From positions 8,942,552-9,006,551 of the forward strand of contig NC_054391.1 of assembly GCF_001625195.1 (NCBI RefSeq): DNA of 64,000 bases. The letters run 5' to 3'. The position numbers were made by a program, and so were the translations under genes. Below, one piece after another: positions 32,536-45,400 of this stretch; within the stretch, counting starts at the first letter, position 1, and every line of letters starts with the position of its first letter. Below the pieces are notes generated by a model. The model was not told where the DNA came from. It did not search any database and worked only from the letters and a program-made list of their open reading frames with translations. This DNA comes from Drechmeria coniospora. Its lineage: Eukaryota > Ascomycota > Sordariomycetes > Hypocreales > Ophiocordycipitaceae.

Positions 32536-32611
32536 GTGGATGTATGGATGGGTCGATGGATGGATGGATGGATGGATGGGTGGGTGGACGTATGGATGGG
32601 TCGATGGATGG
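32536..32611. repeat. (GGAT)n tetranucleotide repeat
   Basis: Imperfect GGATGGATGGAT runs interrupted by GTCGATG and TGGACGTATG, about 40 bp from the FOL2 stop codon. Confidence 0.85.
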
Positions 32612-32650
32612 GCGGTGCTCGGTCAATTGGTAGCATGTTGGGTGGCTCGG

Positions 32651-33785
32651 TCAAGACCTTCGGTCGCCGATGAGGCTAAAGAACTCGGCGCGCGTCTTGG
32701 ATTTGCGCTCGAAGCAGCCGAGGACGCAGCTGGTGACGGTGGTGGAGGAGGTCTGCTCGACGCCGCGCATGACCATGCACAGGTGGCTCGACTCCATGGC
32801 GACGGCGACGCCCTGCGGCTTGAGTATCTCCATGATGGCGTGGGCGACCTCCTTGGTCAGCCGTTCCTGAATCTGCAGGCGGCGGGCGAACATTTCGGCG
32901 ATGCGGGGCAGCTTGGAGAGGCCGATGACGGTTTCGCACGGGATGTAGCCGATGTGCATCTGGCGGCGGGTTAGCTCGCGGGCACGAGTGAAGGGCAAAG
33001 GGACGGGGGCGGGGCGGTACCTTGCCGACAAATGGCACGAGGTGATGCTCGCAGAGGCTATGGATCTCGATGTTGCGGACAATGATCATCTCGTTCTGGC
33101 CTTCGTTGAAGATGGCGTTGTTGAGGATGTCGTCGACGTTGGCCTGGTAGCCCTTGGTGAGGAAGAGCAGGGCCTTGGCGTAGCGCGAGGGGGTCTCGAG
33201 GAGGCCTTCGCGATCGGGGTCCTCGCCGACGCACTCGAGGAGGGTGCGGACGGCGGCGCGCATCTTCTGGAGACGCTCCTCGGAGGCATCGGCATCCTCG
33301 TCGACGCGGCGACGGGTGCCCCTGCCAGGCCGGCTGAGGCCGTCAAAGTCGATGATGGGGCTCGGCGGCCGAGCTTTCTGGGACTGGCCGGCGACGACGA
33401 CGCTCGACTTGGCCCGCGGCTTATCCCTCGGGTCGCGGGCCGCCTTGCTCAGGCTGTTTCTGCGCTGCTCGAAGGCGCCGGGCCGACGGGAGTGGCCATT
33501 GACGGCGCCGGAGGGCGTCGTGCTGCGCGAGGACCCGGCGACGTCGGCATCCTCTGCTCGCTGCCGTTCCTCCTGCTCCTGCTCCTGCTCCTGCTCCTTC
33601 TCCTGCACCTGCTCCTGCTGCTCGCGGTGGCGCCTCTTGAGATCCTTGCGTTTGCGTTTCCTTTCCTTGCGACTGCGCTTGCGAGCCGACTCGTCGCTCG
33701 TCGAGGAGCCGCTGACGCTGGAGGAGTCGAAGGCGGGCCTCTTGGCCGCGGCGGCGGCGATGCCGATACCGTCCGGCTGGGCCAT
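32651..33785 (-). CDS. FOL2: GTP cyclohydrolase I
   Basis: Converts GTP to 7,8-dihydroneopterin triphosphate, the first step of folate and pterin synthesis. Two minus-strand exons, 33021-33785 and 32651-32959, encode 357 residues. The 61-bp intron (donor GTACCG, branch GCTAAC, acceptor GCCAG) falls exactly between FVGK and MHIGY. Zinc ligands are visible in [11 protein letters not shown] and [34 protein letters not shown] and [22 protein letters not shown] are family hallmarks. The catalytic part starts only at about residue 168; before it is a long disordered extension, with a basic cluster [18 protein letters not shown] (about 35-52) and a Glu/Gln run (about 54-75) encoded by a CTCCTG microsatellite. 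Yeast Fol2 is about 243 residues, so about 110 are extra here. Confidence 0.95.
32960..33020 (-). other. Intron of the GTP cyclohydrolase I gene
   Basis: 61 bp, phase 0, donor GTACCG, branch GAGCTAAC, acceptor GCCAG on the minus strand. Confidence 0.92.
33567..33622. repeat. (CTCCTG)n microsatellite inside FOL2 coding exon 1
   Basis: Repeated CTCCTG hexamers on the plus strand encode the Gln/Glu run of the GTP cyclohydrolase N-terminal extension on the minus strand. The period is a multiple of three, so length change would keep the frame. Confidence 0.85.
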
Positions 33786-36700
33786 GGTACGTCGATTGGT
33801 AGGAACGTAGCTTCGACGACGAGGAAGAGGTCACAGGTGACACGAGGCGGGATGGCACAGGCGAGCACCGCAGGCAACGGGCAACGTTGGTTGGGATTCG
33901 GTTCGGCGGCGGCGGATGCAAGTTGGAAAGCGGTATGCAATTGGCGGGGGGGGGGGGATTTTGCAGCCTCGGGAACGGCGGTGCAAGGACAATCAATGGC
34001 TGGCAAGTAATGGGACACATGCAGATGCCCAAGTAAGTACTGTAAAGTACTGGGCAAGTACTTGTTGTTACCAGGAACTACAAACTACGGAAGACTACTC
34101 CGTGCTACAAGTACAGTTGGTGCAAGTACTTGTACTACCAGGTAACTGTACGCAGCACAAGCACAACTACATCACTCCGTATCAGGTATCTAGTACTTGA
34201 TCGTTGTACGGAGTACGGAGTAATACCGCGCGGAGTAATTACATGGCCGTCTGTCGCCTCAGCAAAGCAACGAATACGGAGCGCGGAGTACTTGCTATTT
34301 CTAGGTAGGTACTTGCAGGGTACGGAGTACTGTGCCGGTAGGTTGCAAGTACTTACCACAGGGGTCCCGGGCTGGCTCTCCTGAATCCCGGGTAGGCCAT
34401 ACCAAGGGCGAGGTAGTCGGTACGAGGAGAAGCCCGTGCTTCCTAGCAGGTCACCATACTGTAGCAATGAATAGTAGTTAGGCAGGGTTTCAACCAAAGT
34501 CAAAGTTACTTACGATGTTGGTACCTACTGCAGTGCCTAATGCTTTGTGCCGCGCGATACTACCTAGCATACTAACCTAGTACTTTAGCACTTGCTTACA
34601 GTTCAGGACAACTAGTACAACTTGATACACAGTATTACAACTACTCAGACGGCACTTGAGTAGCAACATTGCCAGCTTCAGTCATGATGATTGCTCGAAC
34701 GCGGCGACAAGGCCCGCTGGGCGTACAAATAGGGGACCGCAAGGGACCAGATGGACCGACCAGTGACGGCCGGGGCCAGAAAGGTCCAAAAAAGGTAGCC
34801 TCCCTGCATGAGGCCAATCCATATTCGTTCGAGTTGCGTGCTTGTTCTTCTTGGCCGTCGCAGCGGTACAAGTACGTACGTACTTGCTGTACTTGAACCA
34901 CGAGGGCGGGAAGCAGGGTGCCACCTCGACAGGGACCCAAGACAGTGGCACCCAGACACCCCCGCTGCCATGACCAGGCATGCACCTTTCAAGGTCGCAT
35001 GGGGCAGTCATGCACAGCTGCTTGCTTGGGTATGCTATGCTGCATTGGCAAATGCATGTGTAGCTGTGCATGGTCGTATTACTGTAATTGCTGTTTTAAT
35101 ACCAGTGGCACATGATGCCCATGTTCGACGTGAGTGCGTGCGCGCAGCTGTTCCGTCGACCGAGCACCCTGAACAACCTCACACGGTGCTTGCTCTATGC
35201 TGTGCTGGTACCTAAGCGCCGGATTGCGCGTACATGACTACATGCATGTACTTGTGTTTGGGCGCTCCCAGCACTTGTGCTCCCACTGATGCAATAGTAC
35301 AAGTAGTCGTTCTCGCGCCAACCTACTAACTCGGGTGCCCAGTCCTCCATGCGGCACAAGTACATGGACGTACCTCAGTATGGCGGATGGAGGGGCCTTG
35401 GTACTCGGAATCTAGTACCTACAGGTACCTAGTAGGCACTGTTGTAGCTACCTAGTACTGTAGATACCTACCTACACTAAGTAGCATACTTAATCACTCC
35501 GATCTCGGCGTGCATTCCGAAGCTGTCTGGGTTTTCCAGGGTGCCTGTTGTACGGACTGGTGCTTCGTATTGGAAGAACGAGTATCATTATCAAGTACCT
35601 ACTTGGACGTACCGACAGCTGCCTCCCAAGCTACATGTACTGTATTGCGGTGCATGCTAGTAGCCTGCTAGAGTACTGCATCTGTACTCCGTGTGGTGCT
35701 CGGTACTCACACGTGGTGCTCGGTACTCACACGTGACGTACAGCGTTCGACATGTTCATACATGCACTCGCCATTCCTGCTGCCGTACTTGAACTTGCAT
35801 GCGGCCGATGCATGTCCTGCGCTCCGTAGACCAAATCAAGTATTACTTATGACTGCACACCTACGAAGTAATACTCACTATTGCGGAACACAAGTACAGA
35901 GTACAAGTACGAGTACGGATACGAAGTGCAAGCATCTGTTGCACGACACTGTGGGTCCTTCACAGGTGCCACGGCCGTTGGCGTGGTCGCTTTGATTGGT
36001 GCATCTGGCCGGTACGAACTGTTGCTGCCCGCTGAACGCAACCTGCCAGCATTGCTGTACAGTAATTAATTGCTGTACTTGCAGTGCATGTACAACTACA
36101 ACCAAGCCCATTGTGCCGCACGTACTGCACGGAGTACTTGTACCCCGTCCATGTCCACTAGTTGTACAGTGAGTACTAGGTACTTACTCCGTACTTGGCA
36201 TTAGTACGTGTACAGCTAATTACGGCGTACTGTACTCCGTACTTACATGTACTTACATGTACTTGCATACTTACAGGACTTGCCTACTTGTCACTGACAC
36301 GGCATGTACTTCCGTATTCGTACTTGTACCTCCTATTACCACTCGAGCCAACGGCAACCAACATCCCAGTCCGACTCGCCATCACATCATCTCGCCATCA
36401 TGACCGTCCGGCGCGGCAATTGGATGCAGGTGAGAAGAGCCCCTCGACAGCACACGCAAAGGCAACGCAGCCGCTGACGGTACGTTCCGGCAGACACCCC
36501 GCCGCTCTTAGCTACGGACGAGGCACTGAGATCGCATGGCTGGCCCATGCCGAAGCCGACTCATCCTCGAGAAGCAACCTGGCCACTGGCAAACTGACTC
36601 CCCTTCTCCCCATCCATCCCCCCGTCCTCCCCGGCGAGGGCAATCTCGGCCGAGGCCACCGCCGCTGCTGCCTGCATGTCACGCCGTCAACGCACCCCTC

Positions 36701-36856
36701 CGTGGGCGGCCCGCTGCGCAACTCATCATCGTCGTCGACCCGATCCGTCGCCGCCTCGTCGAGCCGTCATCGTCGTCGGCCTGCCGCCGCCCGTCCGAGA
36801 CGAAGCAAAGACTCGGTGACGACCCGATCCGAAGCTGAAGCCGAGAGGCTCCAGAC
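33786..36856. other. 3.1-kb spacer, GTAC-rich, no gene seen
   Basis: The left end is the FOL2 promoter, with a CCAAT box on the minus strand at 33795-33799. About 34.03-34.66 and 35.2-36.3 kb are saturated with GTAC words (for example CAAGTACTTG, TACGGAGTA). A small 20-bp direct repeat (GTGGTGCTCGGTACTCACAC) lies at about 35693-35732. The last 400 bp before the F-box gene is C/G-rich and likely its promoter and leader. No frame resembles a known protein. Confidence 0.5.
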
Positions 36857-38288
36857 ATGGCCGACGCCGCCTGGATGGCCGCCTGGGCCGAGGGCGAGCC
36901 GCCCGGCGGCCGCTCGCTCCTGTCGCTGCCGCTCGAGGTGCTCGCCCGCGTCGCCGCCTCGTTGCCGACGGCCGACTTTGGCTCCCTCCGCCTCAGCTGC
37001 CGGTCGGTCGAGAGGAAGCTCCACGCCGTCTTCGCCCACGACTTCTTCACCAAGAAGCAGTTCATGGTGACGGAGAACAGCCTGCAGGCGCTGCACGACA
37101 TCTCCGAGAGCCGGCTGGCCGTCCACCTGCGCCACCTCCACATCGGCCTCGAGCGCTTCCCCGAGGGCATCCACCGGCCGCTGCCCGACGAGGGCAAGGA
37201 GCGCCGGTTCAAGAAGCGATACGCCGACCACTTCATCCTCTGGAACACGGGCGGCTACCGCGAGATGCTCACCGACATCTTCCGCAACCTCCCCAACCTC
37301 GAGCACGTCGTCCTCCGCGACTTCAACTCGCAGAAGCGGCTGCGGGACGGCGCCGACGCCCAGTGGACGAGCTACGGGTCCAAGACCATCTTTGGCGAGA
37401 CGGGCCTGCTCCTCGGCCAGGCCGTCGACAGCTCCTGGGGCGCCAGCCTGTCGCTGCAGTTCTGCAGCCAGGTCTTTGCCCTCATCCTCCACGCCCTCGG
37501 CGTCGCCGGCGCCGAGCCCAAGGGCATCGAGGTCATGGCGAGGCACGGGAACCGGCTCCGGGGCTTCGCCTTTCACATCCCGAGCTTCATCGAGCCCTCG
37601 GTGACGCCCATCCTCAACAAGCTCGAGAAGCTGCACCTCTCCATCGACCTCACCTGGAGGGCCCACGGTCCCGTCTGGGGTCCGCCGGGCACCTCGGCCT
37701 CGGTTTCCGAGCACTTCCTGCGCAACTTCCTGAGCCAGTGCACGAGCCTCACGAGCCTGCGCATCAACGAGGGCTACGACCAGAACCCGGCGCTCGAGCA
37801 TCTGTTCGACTGGCTCGCGAGCACCGCCGACGACGTCGTGCCCGCCCCGCCGGCCCTGCCCAACCTGCAGGAGCTGAGCTTCGGCTTCATGAACGTGCAC
37901 GCCGCGCCCCTGCTGCACGTCATCCGCCGATTCGCGTCGTCGCTGAGGCGGCTCGAGCTGTGGAAGGTGACCCTCCTGCGCTCCCTGCCGCCCGGCGACG
38001 ACGCCGGCGACCCGCCGAGGCTCAGCTTCTGGCTCGACTTCCTGAGCCAGCTGCGCGCCATGCCCGACCTCGACCTGAACCTGATCATGGTCGGCATGGC
38101 GAAGCAAGCCTACTCGCACCGGCCGGCCGAGTACAAGGTCTCGTTTGCCGACCTCGCCAAGATGAGGTACGCGGGTCCGCGTTGGAAGGACCATCTCGAC
38201 AACGTCATGCCGACCATCCAAGTCAAGTGGCCACGCCACGTCACGCCGGACCCCATCGGCATCACCGCCGCCTTTGACGGCAACGGCC

Positions 38289-38321
<33 letters not shown>

Positions 38322-38359
38322 CTGAGCATGATGTCGACACCTTGAATGAACCGGTTTAA
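36857..38359 (+). CDS. F-box domain protein
   Basis: 500 residues, single exon, start ATG at 36857. Residues about 18-66 form an F-box: SLLSLPLEVLARVAASLPTADFGSLRLSCRSVERKLHAVF fits the Leu-Pro-x-Glu-Val and Cys-Arg core pattern. Such motifs bind Skp1 in SCF ubiquitin ligases, so the rest of the chain probably recognises a substrate. It is a leucine-rich fold without strict LRR consensus, with segments such as LPNLEHVVLRDF, LEKLHLSIDLTW, LPNLQELSFGFM and LRRLELWKVTLL, which look like irregular LRR strands. The C-terminus is an Asp run (HDDDDDDDDDG). The substrate is unknown; large numbers of such genes exist in filamentous fungi. Confidence 0.85.
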
Positions 38360-40544
38360 AGTAAAATGACCCGGCCGGCGGAGAGCACAGACGCCCCAAC
38401 GCCCTAGGCTCATTCGGCACTTGTCCACCGTCCACCAGGCAGAAGTGCATTCCATCGTTGTCGTCGGACGTCATGTCCATGTCTTTCGTGCGTCGATTAT
38501 TCATGCATTTTGGAGAGAGTGTGCGGCATCATGTCCAGCGTTGGCACTGTATTTGCAACGAGCACGGCTGTTGGGACCGTGTGCTTCTTGCTGCATTTTT
38601 GCTCGGCATTTTTTGTCTTTGTGTACGCTGCCCTGGGTCGGCGGGCCTCGGAATACCCCTCACGTGACGTCGCGTGACGCTCGCGGACTGCATCAGGATG
38701 GTCCGCGTGTTGGTTGGCGTCTTTGTGCCGGGCCTGTTACCGCCTGGCGAGGCCTCGTTTCACGCCCAGGTGCTGTACGAAAGTATGCTTGCAGGTACTA
38801 ATAGAAAGAAAGCATGTGCGGAATATTACTAGGTATGCACCTCCAACACCTCCATCGCCGTACATGGTTTTGCACGCACCATCAACCGCACAAGGACCAT
38901 CGCCTCAAGTGTGTGAATGACCGATATGCGAGTGCTCATACGTCCTTGAATGTATGTGCACGGTACATGTGCTTGTGGTTGTACTCTACTGCTCATCCTT
39001 TTTTCACACTCGTTCGTTTACGCTTCGCGCCGGCGATGCCACACAACATTGCCCTCGGGGAGAGTTCGACCAGCGTCTATTCCGAATACGTCCGGTGCAT
39101 CTGCAGGTCAAAAGAACAGGAACTCGCGCCAGCAGCATTCGGCAGTTGTCAATTGATGGTACTAAGGCGCCGACGTCGAGGCAACGGATGTGCTGGCGTG
39201 AGCAAGCAGAGCGTGTCTGTATGATATACAGTACATGTTGGTGCTGAGCTTAACTGTCGATGCAACCGACTGATATGATTGGAGTAGGTACACCTGATTA
39301 CGCCGAGGTGTGCTTACTTAAGCACTTACGTCAAGACGGACAAATACTTGCACACGAATCCCAAACAGGCTTAGGTCGATTAGTTACGCCTACTATAAGG
39401 TACAATAGTCGTCCATGTACGGAGTACTGTACTAAGTACTCTACGGTTGCACGCCGCCCACACAGCGAGGACAGCTCTATCCTACCTTTGACGATAGCAA
39501 CCAGAATACAATCGGTAGGGATGGCAACGTCCCCCGACGTACAGAGTACAGTACTTGAGTAGTCGTATTTTACAACTATTAATTTGCGAGTACTGTACAG
39601 AGTACTGTAGTTGTACATGTACAAGTACTCCGTTGCGAGCACGACTATGGAGCAAGTACACTATAAATTACAAGTACTTGTTGCACAAGTAATTAAGAGT
39701 ACTGTACGCCGTACTCCGTACTTACATGTACTTACTCCGTACTTACTTATATGTACTCCGTACACCTACAGTGCATGTTCAGTGCAGAGTACCAAGTACT
39801 ACTAGCTCCCACATGTATCATTCGCCGATTCTCCGAGCCTCGCTGGGCAAATTTATACGCCGAAGCAGGTATCTCGCAGGTATCTCGCAAGTACCTCGCA
39901 GGTACTCTCTATCCAAGTACTGACTGTAGCTTCTGGGCGCTCTCTCGCCTTTTTGCTCCAGACTGACCCCAAAGGTACGAATGCTCCATTTTTTTGGCAC
40001 TGAAGAAATACCTACAGTAGGTCTGCAAGTACGTGCAAGTACAAGTACCTCCTTCGCTGCCTTCTATTTCCCGTCGTGGTTGTCACGGGTACTGCAGACG
40101 GAGAGCCTGGAGTCACATTAGCAGTACTGGAGCAGTACCTAAGCAGTACTTACAGTACATGTCCATGTACTTTGGTGTGCTGAGCACCGCTACCAATTCT
40201 CCGCATCCCACTGACACCCCCCCGTGGCCGCTGCTTGTTTGCTACCTAGTAGGTAGTTCGCCTGCGCTCCCTTGACCCGTGCGCCCACTACACATCACAC
40301 CACCACACTTCAACTCTACTGCAGTCACTTGCTTTGCCCGTCGACACTTCATCTCGCCATCCCGTTGCCGTTCTGCAAGCAACTCGACTGTTGCTCCGTG
40401 CAACACTCTTCGGTTGTGAACCGCCCCTTCTCCTCTCCTTCTTGTGCCCTGCGGTTCGGAACAAAAATCCTTCCGAAACGACACCAAACCGCGCCTGATG
40501 GCCAGATCGCACGCCGCGGCTTGATACTCCTCAATCCGCTCGCC
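38360..40544. other. 2.2-kb spacer, GTAC-rich right part, KDM4 promoter
   Basis: No coding frame recognised. From about 39.2 to 40.2 kb GTAC words are dense (CAAGTACTTG, TACTCCGTACTTAC and similar). The last ~300 bp before 40545 is C/T-rich, as expected for the promoter and leader of the following gene; in-frame codons upstream of the ATG at 40545 look unconserved. Confidence 0.55.
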
Positions 40545-41554
40545 ATGTCGGCCGACACCGTCATCGCCCCGGCCCTGGTCGATGCCGAGACTGGCGTCGG
40601 GGCGTCTGATTGTTCTGCTCCGGCCGTTGCCTCCCTGCCCGAGGACCAGATTGAATGTGCTCAACGGCCGGCGCCCCCCCCGTTCCTGCACTCGCCGCCC
40701 GACAGCTACAATGCGCCCAAGTCCGAGGCCAGCGACTCGGAGCTGAGCGACCTCGAGGACGAATCCATACTCGACCATCCTCCCGTACGCTCCGTCGAGC
40801 CGCCGGTTGACAAGCCAGGGTCCGAACGGCAGCCGTCCGAACGGCGGCGGGAGCAGCAGGAGGAGGAGGCGGAAGTGGACATTGGCGAGGTTCTACCGGA
40901 CCACTGGTCGGGAGCCGTGCCCGTCTTTCGCCCGACCATGTTTCAGTTCAAAGACTTTCAACGCTTCGTACGTCCTCCCGACGGGCCCCGTGCCCCGAGC
41001 GGCCACCGCCCCTCCTCGCTAACATCGGGCGTCGTAGATGAAAAAGGTCGACGGCTACGGCATGAAGTCGGGCATCATCAAGATCATCCCCCCGAGGGAG
41101 TGGAAGGATGCCCAGCCGCCGCTCGACGAGCTCGTCAAGCACGTCCGAGTGCGCGAACCGATCAAGCAGGACATCATGGGATCGAACGGCACCTATCGAC
41201 AGGTCAACATCCTCCACGGACGATCCTACAATCTGCCGCAGTGGCGACAGCTCTGCGAGCAGAGCGAGCACCAGCCGCCCGCGAGACGTGGCGAACGAAG
41301 AATAAACGCCGACAAGGCCAGGCCTGCGCGCCGTCCGCCGGCCCCCAAGTCTTCCGCGAAGCCCTCGACTCCCAAGAAGCGCGGCAGGGGTAGGCCCTCC
41401 AAGGGCAGGGGAAAGCACGCTCGGGCCGACGACGAGGACAGACCAATGACGCCCGTCTCGCCCAAACCCGACGCCAACCCCCACGACGCGCCAAACCGGC
41501 CTGTCGACTCGATCGAAAAGGATCCGGATCACCCCATGGCCGATGACGGCGGCC

Positions 41555-41585
<31 letters not shown>

Positions 41586-42419
41586 CGGCCCCCGACCCTC
41601 GGTCGGCCGCATGGGCATCTCGAGGCCGGCCAAGGCAAAGATGCAGTCCGTCTCGGCCCGCCGGAAATGCGCCCGCCGGGAAGGCTCCGCCAAGATCGAC
41701 GAGGCGGCCTTTAAAGATTTCGACTACCGAATGGACGTTTCCGACTACACGCCGGAGCGCTGCGAGGAGCTCGAGAGGGCATACTGGCGAACCCTGACGT
41801 ACGCGTCCCCGCTGTACGGCGCCGACATGATGGGCACCCTGTTCGACGACCGGACCGAGAGCTGGGGGCTCAACAGGCTCCCCAATCTCCTCGACGTGCT
41901 CGGCACCAAGATCCCCGGCGTCAACACGGCCTACCTGTACCTGGGCATGTGGAAGGCCACCTTTGCCTGGCATCTGGAGGATGTTGACCTCTACAGCATC
42001 AACTATCTTCACTTTGGCGCCCCGAAGCAGTGGTACAGCATATCGCAGGCCGACGCCCGCCGCTTCGAGGCCGCCATGAAGAACATATGGCCCGCCGACG
42101 CCAAGGCCTGCAGCCAGTTCCTCCGACACAAGGGGTTCCTCATCTCTCCCCAGCATCTGCTGACCCACTACAACATCAAGGTCAACAAGGTTCTGTCCTA
42201 CCCCGGCGAGTTCGTTGTCACCTACCCCTACGGCTATCATTCGGGCTACAACCTGGGGTACAACTGTGCCGAGGCCGTCAACTTTGCCCTCGATTCCTGG
42301 CTCGAGATGGGCAAGATTGCCAAGAAGTGCGAGTGCGCGCAGGCCCAGGACAGCGTGTGGATCAACGTGTACGAAATCGAGCGCAAGCTGCGCGGCGAGG
42401 AGACGGAATACGAAGAAAC

Positions 42420-42452
<33 letters not shown>

Positions 42453-45400
42453 AGATCCATCCGGCTTGCCGACACCACCCGCCAGTCTGGGCGTCAAGTT
42501 CAAGGGCGCGGGCCGCAAGCGGAAGCGTGGGCCGGTCAAGGGAGCCAAGGTGAAGAAGATCAAACTTCGGCTGCGGGCCAAGGCCGAGCCTCCCTGCTGC
42601 CTCTGCCCGCACGGCGTGGAGGAGCTGGAGATGCTTCCGACGGATCACGGGCGCCAGGCCCATCGCCTCTGCGCCCTTTACATACCCGAGACGTACATCG
42701 ACACCGTCGACGGCAAGGAAGTCGTCTGCAACGTCGCGGGGATCCAAAAAGGCCGCACCGATCTCAAGTGTCTCTTCTGCCGTTCGAAGCGCGGTGCGTG
42801 CTTCCAATGCTCGCACAGCAAGTGCACGAGAGCGTACCACGCGACCTGTGCCGCCGCCATCGGCTGCTTCGTCGAAGAACAGCAGGTGCCTATATTTGGC
42901 GACGACGGCACCGAGTACAAGGAGCAGGCCTTTGCCTTTAGCTGCCGATTCCATCGCACAAAGAGGGACAAGAGGCGCGATGGCGACGCTTTGGAGGCGG
43001 ACGAGGCCATTCGCGCCGCCGCTCGAGCGCTTCGGAAGGGCGACATTCGCCAGTTCCAGTTCTACAAGGGCGAAATCTTTGCCGGTGTTGTCGTCGAGAA
43101 TCGCCCAGACGAGGAGACCGTGTTGATCCGTGCCATGCCGAACGGGTACGTCTCCCTCCATCCCCCTGCAACCAACGAGTCCCATATCTAACATGATGAA
43201 GCAGCGGCCGCGTCGAGGTTGAATGGAAGTGGCTGCTGCTGCCGGACCCGGCCGACTTCCGCCTGCCAAAGGCATCCGCAAAAGCCGTTCCGTTGCCGGC
43301 ATCGAAAAAGGCAAAGGACAAGCTGAACGCGAAACGACTGCACGAAGACAAGCCGAGGAAAGATGACGTCTTCGTCGACGGCTGTGCCTGGGCCGAGTTT
43401 CACGTTGCCGAGGTCGCGAACAAGGACCAGTCCAAGGTTGACCTGTCAAAGCCGGACCAGATCTGGCACTACCTTGGCCGGACGTCGACGGATGCGAGGG
43501 CACAGTACACCGATGATCCGGCCAACGCGTGCCACAACGTCAAGAGCAACTTCTTGGACACGCTGCCGAAAGCGCCGAAACCAAAGCCAGCGGTCAAGGC
43601 TGCGGCCTTCCACAGACGGCGGCCCAGTGTAGCCGGCGGCTACTCCTACACCTTCAGTCCCCTGAGCACGCAGCCGGGTGACGGCTCTGCACGGCCGCCG
43701 AAGCCATACCTGTACAAGCCCAGGACGTCGATGCATCCGCAGCCGATTGTTCCGTTGGCATACCAGGCTCAGGGCGTCGGCTCGGCAGCACCGACGACGT
43801 CCTCGGCACCGTTGGCACCTCCGTCATATATGGCGGCTTCTCAACAGAACCTCCACCATCGCCATCACACTACGGCTCCGGCTCACGAGAGCAGGGACAT
43901 GTACTCGGTTCAGAAGCCAGGATCCAACAACGCTCAGGGGTATTCGCTCGCCGCGCTGCAGAACTCTCACCATGCCGCTGCGCCGATCGCGCAAGGTCGT
44001 ACGGCGCAACCGACTTCCACTTGGCAGCCGGCACCCTCTGCGTACCAACAGCCGGCGGCACCGCAGCAGAGGCCCGCCTGGCATGTCTACTCTTCCGTCC
44101 ATCAAAAGTACCCCTTCTTCCAGGTAAACCATAACAGGTTCGTATCAGCGCCCGCCGCCGAGAGGCCTCGATCGTAGGTACTGACGAGCTGCACAGGGAT
44201 CCGTCAAAGTACCGCACCCCTTATTCGCCTTGGGGTGGCTTCGTCAACGGCTACGAAAGGAACCCGCGCGCGCCCATGGTGTCAACGCAGACGGACGGGC
44301 TTCGAAAATGCAGCACGGGTCACGCTGCACCGTTGGCCCAGCCGCACGCAGTTTCGGGTCCTCGATACCCTCCCCCCCATCGAGAGCTCGAGGCAGCATC
44401 CCAACCGTTGGCGTCGCAAGGCCTGATGCGGCCTGGGTTCGGGCAGCAATCGTTTGTCATGTCCGAAATGGCGGGACAGCAGCCGCGGCCGGTCATGATG
44501 GCTCCCCATGCTCCCCAATACACTCCTCAGCATGGAAGTCTGCCTCGACACGGACTGGCAGCACATGGGCCACCACAGCCGCAGGCGCCAAAGGCCAGGC
44601 CCAGGCCCAAGCCCGCGCAGACGCCGGCGCCGAAGCCGTACAAGGTTGGATTATCTGCCGCCATCCACCTCGCCTTGAACTCGACTAAGCCCCCGATTCA
44701 GGTTCCAGCGAAGCAATCACCAGTCCCCCTGCCTCCCGGCTTCTTGGCCGCGATGGGCTCGGCATCGGCAACAAGTCCGCTCGCGACAACAACAGCAGCG
44801 CCAGCGACAACGACTCCAGCAACGGCGACCCCGGCGATGGCGGCCCCGGCGATGGCGACCCCGGAGATGACGATCCCGGCGATGGCGACTCCGGCGATGG
44901 CGGCCCCGGCAATGGCGATCCCGGCGATGGCGATCCCGGCGATGGCGATCCCGGCGATGGCGAACCCGGCGAACGCAGAGTTGGAAAAGGCAACCCCGCA
45001 GGTTCAGGTGCACGCGCAGGAACTGGATCTGAGCCTGGCACCGGCCGAGGTGCGGGCGCAGGGACCGACGCAAACACAGGGCCAGGGACCGACACAAGCA
45101 CAGGCCCAGGCCCAGGCACAGTTGCCCTCTCACCCCGGTGCCTCGCTCAGCCCTCGCATGGCGGCCTCGGTTCCAGTAGTAAAGTCGACAACGCCAGTCC
45201 CGGTTCCCATATTTCCAGGCATGGCGGTGCAGGCGAGTGCGACAAGCGTGATTCCGAAGAGGGAGGACCAACCCCTCGTGGGACCAGGGCCGACGGCAGC
45301 TGCCGCACAGCCAAAACCGATGGCAACGGATGCTGCTGCGCAACCACAGGAGTTTGCCGGCGTTCCAGGATGCGAATCCATGAACTTTGTGGAGAGGATG

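Larger units (their letters stand above)
31880..32650. other. Convergent intergenic region between the large gene and FOL2
   Basis: This 771-bp interval is shared by the 3' ends of two convergent genes. The half nearer the GTP cyclohydrolase stop is made of simple repeats (listed separately). No reading frame of interest is present. Confidence 0.7.

Noticed and set aside
36767..38455. 562-codon minus-strand frame opposite the F-box gene
   Set aside because: Antisense shadow; the plus frame has the F-box and conserved leucine pattern.
40948..43503. 851-codon open frame antisense to the KDM4 gene
   Set aside because: It mirrors the demethylase exons. GC-rich third positions of the real gene suppress stops on the opposite strand; the translation has no family resemblance.
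44124..44196. KDM4 intron 3 with donor GTAAAC at 44124
   Set aside because: It would leave phase 0 before an exon that needs phase 2, and would lose the coherent DPSKYRTPYSPWGGF frame. GTTCGT at 44138 fits.
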